A stretch of DNA of 7,579 bases from Spirochaetia bacterium (GTDB lineage: Bacteria; Spirochaetota; Spirochaetia; Treponematales; Breznakiellaceae): the NCBI GenBank assembly GCA_025997675.1, contig BNUX01000106.1, positions 1 to 7,579 of the forward strand. Reading direction: 5' to 3'. Positions 5,159-7,579 of this stretch are shown one piece after another; positions within the stretch are counted from its first letter, which is position 1; every line of letters starts with the position of its first letter. Made by a program: the position numbers and the translations under genes. The notes under the pieces were generated by a model. That model searched no databases. It was given only the letters and a program-made list of their open reading frames with translations, and was not told the origin of the DNA.

Positions 5159-6540
5159 CGACCATTTGCATTGCCTGCTATTGCCGTATTGAGCCGCTTG
5201 AAATCCCGCCGCACCCAACTCAGGGACAGCAGCACCGCTAAGGCATCGGCGATGGGACCGGCGTAAAGTACCCCGTCAATGCCGAACAGCACCGGCATAA
5301 TGATGAGCAGCGGAATGAGGATAAAGCCCTGCCGTGACAGTGAAAGGATGATTCCCTGTTTCGCTTTCCCGGTGGCCGTGAAGTAATTCACCGTAAGCGG
5401 CTGGATACCAAACATAAAAACCATAAACATATAGATACGCATATACCGTTTCGCAAAATCAAAATACTGATCGCTGCCGCCGCCGAAAATACTTACGATT
5501 TGAAGCGGAAAGATTTGGAACGACAGGAAGAAGAGTACACTGATAGCAAGGGTAACCGTCGCCGCTTTCTTATAGGTCTCTTTGACGCGGACGTAATTCT
5601 TTGCCCCGATGTTAAAACCAAGAATAGGCTGGCAGCCCTGGGCCAATCCAACCGCAAAGGAGAGGAGGATGGTGTTCAGTTTGGCAATAACCGCCGCAAC
5701 CGCCAAGGGGATGTCAGGTCCATACACCGAAAGTGCGCCGTAGTGTTTAAGGGTGTTATTGAGCACGATGTTTACGGTCATCATCACGATATGGTTCGTG
5801 AAGTTTGTAAGACCAAGTTTGAGAATGTTTTTTAAATAGATCCAACGGGGGAAGGTTAGTTTTAAGGGAACACTTTTAAACCGGGGAAGATAGGCCAGGC
5901 ATAGTACGCACGAAACAATTTGTCCGATAATGGTCGCCACCGCCGCTCCCCGGATGCCCCAGGGGAGCAGGATCATAAAGAGCCAGTCCAGGAACACATT
6001 GAGCACCGCTCCAACTGCCACCGCAACCATTGAGTACATGGGGCTGCCGTCCGCCCGGATAAGGTAACTGCTCACGCTGGAAAATAGTAAAAAAGGCAGG
6101 CCAAACACGGTAATCCCCAGGTACAGGGATGCGTAGGGCAGCACATTTTCGCTGGCCCCGCAGACCAGGAGGATCGGTGTTTCAAATAGAAATATCAAAA
6201 GGAAAACCACCAGCCCCAGAACACCGGCAATGGTAACACCCATCCCCGCAAAAAGGGCCGCTTCGCCTGACTGCTTGGCGCCCAGTTTAATGTTAAAGTT
6301 AGTCGCCGTGCCTGCCCCAATGAGCAGGGCGCAGGCGGTACAGAATATGGTAACCGGAAACGCGATATTGGTTGCCGCGTTCCCCAACATTCCCACCACA
6401 CGGCCAATAAAGATCTGGTCGGTAATGTTGTACGCCGCCGTAACCAACATACTCACGATAGCCGGCACCGCATATTTCCGAATAAGCCCCACGACAGGAG
6501 CATATCCCAGCGGATTCGGCCCATTAATTTCCTGAGTCAT
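5140..6540 (-). CDS. MATE family multidrug efflux transporter, MepA-like (466 aa)
   Basis: A cytoplasmic-membrane antiporter of the MATE family, expected to export cationic drugs or metabolites using an Na+ or H+ gradient; the substrate cannot be read from sequence. The protein is a string of hydrophobic segments consistent with 12 helices in two similar halves. Family motifs include PAIVSMLVTAAYNITDQIFIG (26-46), IRADGSPMYS (161-170) with LNVFLDWLFM (180-189), and GLAQGCQPILGFNIGAKN (298-315), which resemble the MepA-like branch. Length fits the family (about 440-470 aa). The ATG at 6540 has AGAGG 6 nt upstream and its own promoter. The last residues (RVDDGV) are encoded antisense to the 3' end of tRNA-His and look like a non-conserved tail. 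Base composition appears less GC-rich than the flagellar genes, which may point to a separate history. No terminator is visible after the stop. Confidence 0.92.
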   Translation of the reverse strand: MTQEINGPNPLGYAPVVGLIRKYAVPAIVSMLVTAAYNITDQIFIGRVVGMLGNAATNIAFPVTIFCTACALLIGAGTATNFNIKLGAKQSGEAALFAGMGVTIAGVLGLVVFLLIFLFETPILLVCGASENVLPYASLYLGITVFGLPFLLFSSVSSYLIRADGSPMYSMVAVAVGAVLNVFLDWLFMILLPWGIRGAAVATIIGQIVSCVLCLAYLPRFKSVPLKLTFPRWIYLKNILKLGLTNFTNHIVMMTVNIVLNNTLKHYGALSVYGPDIPLAVAAVIAKLNTILLSFAVGLAQGCQPILGFNIGAKNYVRVKETYKKAATVTLAISVLFFLSFQIFPLQIVSIFGGGSDQYFDFAKRYMRIYMFMVFMFGIQPLTVNYFTATGKAKQGIILSLSRQGFILIPLLIIMPVLFGIDGVLYAGPIADALAVLLSLSWVRRDFKRLNTAIAGNANGRVDDGV

Positions 6541-6562
6541 GGGGCACCTCTTTTATAGTCTT

Positions 6563-6591
6563 AGGGTACCATTATTTTTATATTTTGTCAA
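6563..6591 (-). promoter_or_regulatory. Sigma-70 type promoter of the MATE gene
   Basis: On the minus strand a perfect TTGACA (6591-6586) is followed after 17 nt by TACCCT (6568-6563), preceded by TG in the extended -10 position. The spacer is very A/T-rich. Expected start is about 6556, giving a leader of about 16 nt with the AGAGG ribosome binding site. No operator or riboswitch is visible in so short a leader. Confidence 0.65.
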
Positions 6592-6618
6592 AGATAATCG
6601 GTTTGCGAACAGGGCCTA

Positions 6619-6647
6619 TTGACAGAATAAACGGAGTAAACTAGTAT
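6619..6647 (+). promoter_or_regulatory. Sigma-70 type promoter of tRNA-Arg
   Basis: TTGACA (6619-6624), 17 nt, then TAGTAT (6642-6647), matching TATAAT at four of six positions. An alternative -10, TATGAT at 6645-6650, matches better but is spaced 20 nt. Expected start is about 6655, some 20 nt before the tRNA. It is divergent from the MATE promoter; the two -35 boxes are 27 nt apart. Confidence 0.7.
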
Positions 6648-6676
6648 GATAAACGCTACTGTAAAGGAAGAGACCC

Positions 6677-6750
<74 letters not shown>

Positions 6751-6751
6751 A

Positions 6752-6790
6752 ATAGAAAGGGCTGTCTACCGGTTAGACAGCCCTTTCTAT
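6752..6790. terminator. Bidirectional intrinsic terminator between tRNA-Arg and truA
   Basis: A perfect 17-bp inverted repeat (6752-6768 and 6774-6790) with a 5-nt loop CCGGT. The GC-rich core GGGCTGTC/GACAGCCC is flanked by AGAAA on one side and TTTCT on the other, so on either strand the core hairpin is followed by a T-rich TTTCTAT. It can therefore stop tRNA-Arg transcription from the left and truA transcription from the right, whose stop codon is only 4 nt away. Confidence 0.88.
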
Positions 6791-6794
6791 CCCC

Positions 6795-7568
6795 CTACCC
6801 CCTAAAATACTCCACCCGCCACAAAAACAAGCCCGTCGCCGGAACCGTGGGCCCCGCCAAGCTCCGGTCCCCCGACTCAATGATCCGCCGCAGGTCCTCC
6901 GGGGAGGTCCCCTGCTCCTCGTAGTGCAGCAAGGTTCCCACCAGGGAGCGGACCATCTTCCACAAAAACGCGTTGGCACAAACTTCAAAAACCAGGGTAT
7001 CCCCCGTTACCGTAAAGCCGGCGTGGTACAGATAGCGGCTCCGGGATTGGCTTGGGTCACGGGGCCGGGCGAACACCGAACAGTCCAGCTCCCCCCGGAA
7101 GAGCCGGGCGTAGGCGGAAAGAAGGTCCAGCCGGGGACGGCGCCAAAGCTGGAGATTGTACCGCAGCTCATGGGGCAATGCCGGACGTCCGCAGATAAGG
7201 TGGTATCGGTAGGTGCGGGAACGGGCGTCAAAGCGGGCGTGGAAATCCGGCAGGGTAACACGGGCGTCCAGCACCCGGATGTCCCGGGGAAGCAGGCTGT
7301 TCAGGGCGGGGACAAATTTTTCCGCAGGGATACTGTTGATGGAGGTATAAAAATTGGCAGCCTGCCCCGCCGCATGAACCCCCGCATCGGTCCTCCCCGC
7401 CCCGGTCAGGGATACGGGGTGTTTGTGGATTTTCTCAAGGGCCGCCTCCAAGGTTCCCTGAACCGTCCGGCCCAGAACGTTACTGTTCCCCCCATGGCGC
7501 TGCCACCCGGAAAAATCCGTCCCGTCATAGGCGATGAGTAGTTTGATATTGCGGAAAGTCTCAGGCAT
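6795..7568 (-). CDS. truA: tRNA pseudouridine(38-40) synthase TruA (257 aa)
   Basis: TruA converts uridines 38, 39 and 40 of the tRNA anticodon arm to pseudouridine and acts as a cytoplasmic dimer. Clear family motifs: IAYDGTDFSGWQ (12-23), the catalytic block GRTDAGVHA (58-66) with the aspartate at 61, FHARFDARSRTYRYHL (109-124), FLWKMVRSLVGTL (201-213), and the closing PATGLFLWRVEY (243-254). Length is close to E. coli TruA (270 aa). There are a few extra residues (GGNSNVLG) between GWQ and TVQGTLE compared with the usual short loop. The ATG at 7568-7566 gives a normal N-terminus, but only 11 nt are visible upstream, with no clear Shine-Dalgarno, and the frame stays open to the window edge, so an earlier start or overlap with an upstream gene cannot be excluded. 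The stop codon is 4 nt from the shared terminator. Confidence 0.95.
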   Translation of the reverse strand: MPETFRNIKLLIAYDGTDFSGWQRHGGNSNVLGRTVQGTLEAALEKIHKHPVSLTGAGRTDAGVHAAGQAANFYTSINSIPAEKFVPALNSLLPRDIRVLDARVTLPDFHARFDARSRTYRYHLICGRPALPHELRYNLQLWRRPRLDLLSAYARLFRGELDCSVFARPRDPSQSRSRYLYHAGFTVTGDTLVFEVCANAFLWKMVRSLVGTLLHYEEQGTSPEDLRRIIESGDRSLAGPTVPATGLFLWRVEYFRG

Positions 7569-7579
7569 CGCTTTGGTTC

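Noticed and set aside
6924..7541. A 205-codon plus-strand open frame opposite truA
   Set aside because: Shadow of truA, whose catalytic motifs are unmistakable on the other strand.

Overview
The window looks like a chromosomal stretch of a fairly GC-rich spirochaete, most likely a Treponema or close relative. The main reason is the gene order flgN-flgK-flgL-fliW-csrA on the minus strand; flgK-flgL-fliW-csrA is a familiar spirochaetal cluster, with a FlbF/FlgN-type gene in front of it in Borrelia. This rests on protein motifs and synteny, not on a database search.

Layout, left to right. Positions 2-643 (+) hold the 3' part of a cyclic-di-GMP phosphodiesterase gene (HD-GYP) cut by the left edge. 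It converges on a five-gene minus-strand flagellar operon (4971 down to 650): flgN (chaperone), flgK and flgL (hook-filament junction proteins), fliW and csrA (flagellin homeostasis switch). The genes are packed tightly: 9 nt, 3 nt and 15 nt gaps, then a 7 nt overlap. In front of flgN lies a near-perfect sigma-28 (FliA/SigD) promoter, so the operon should be a late flagellar unit. Back to back with it is a sigma-70 type promoter reading right into tRNA-His(GTG).

A minus-strand MATE efflux gene (6540-5140) lies between tRNA-His and tRNA-Arg(CCG). Its last codons run antisense into the 3' end of tRNA-His. Divergent sigma-70 promoters at about 6563-6647 serve the MATE gene and tRNA-Arg. A strong symmetric hairpin terminator (6752-6790) separates tRNA-Arg from the convergent truA gene (7568-6795), which makes tRNA pseudouridines 38-40.

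How the genes work together: FlgN should hold FlgK and FlgL for export. When the hook is complete and anti-sigma is released, sigma-28 would raise FlgN, FlgK, FlgL, FliW and CsrA together. FliW would then titrate either flagellin or CsrA, setting flagellin translation. The adjacent HD-GYP enzyme may add cyclic-di-GMP input, but that link is positional only. No intergenic stretch exceeds 300 bases. I found no CRISPR array, insertion sequence, phage gene or convincing novel system; the most notable points are the sigma-28 promoter, the MATE/tRNA-His overlap and a calcium-loop-like motif in FlgK.
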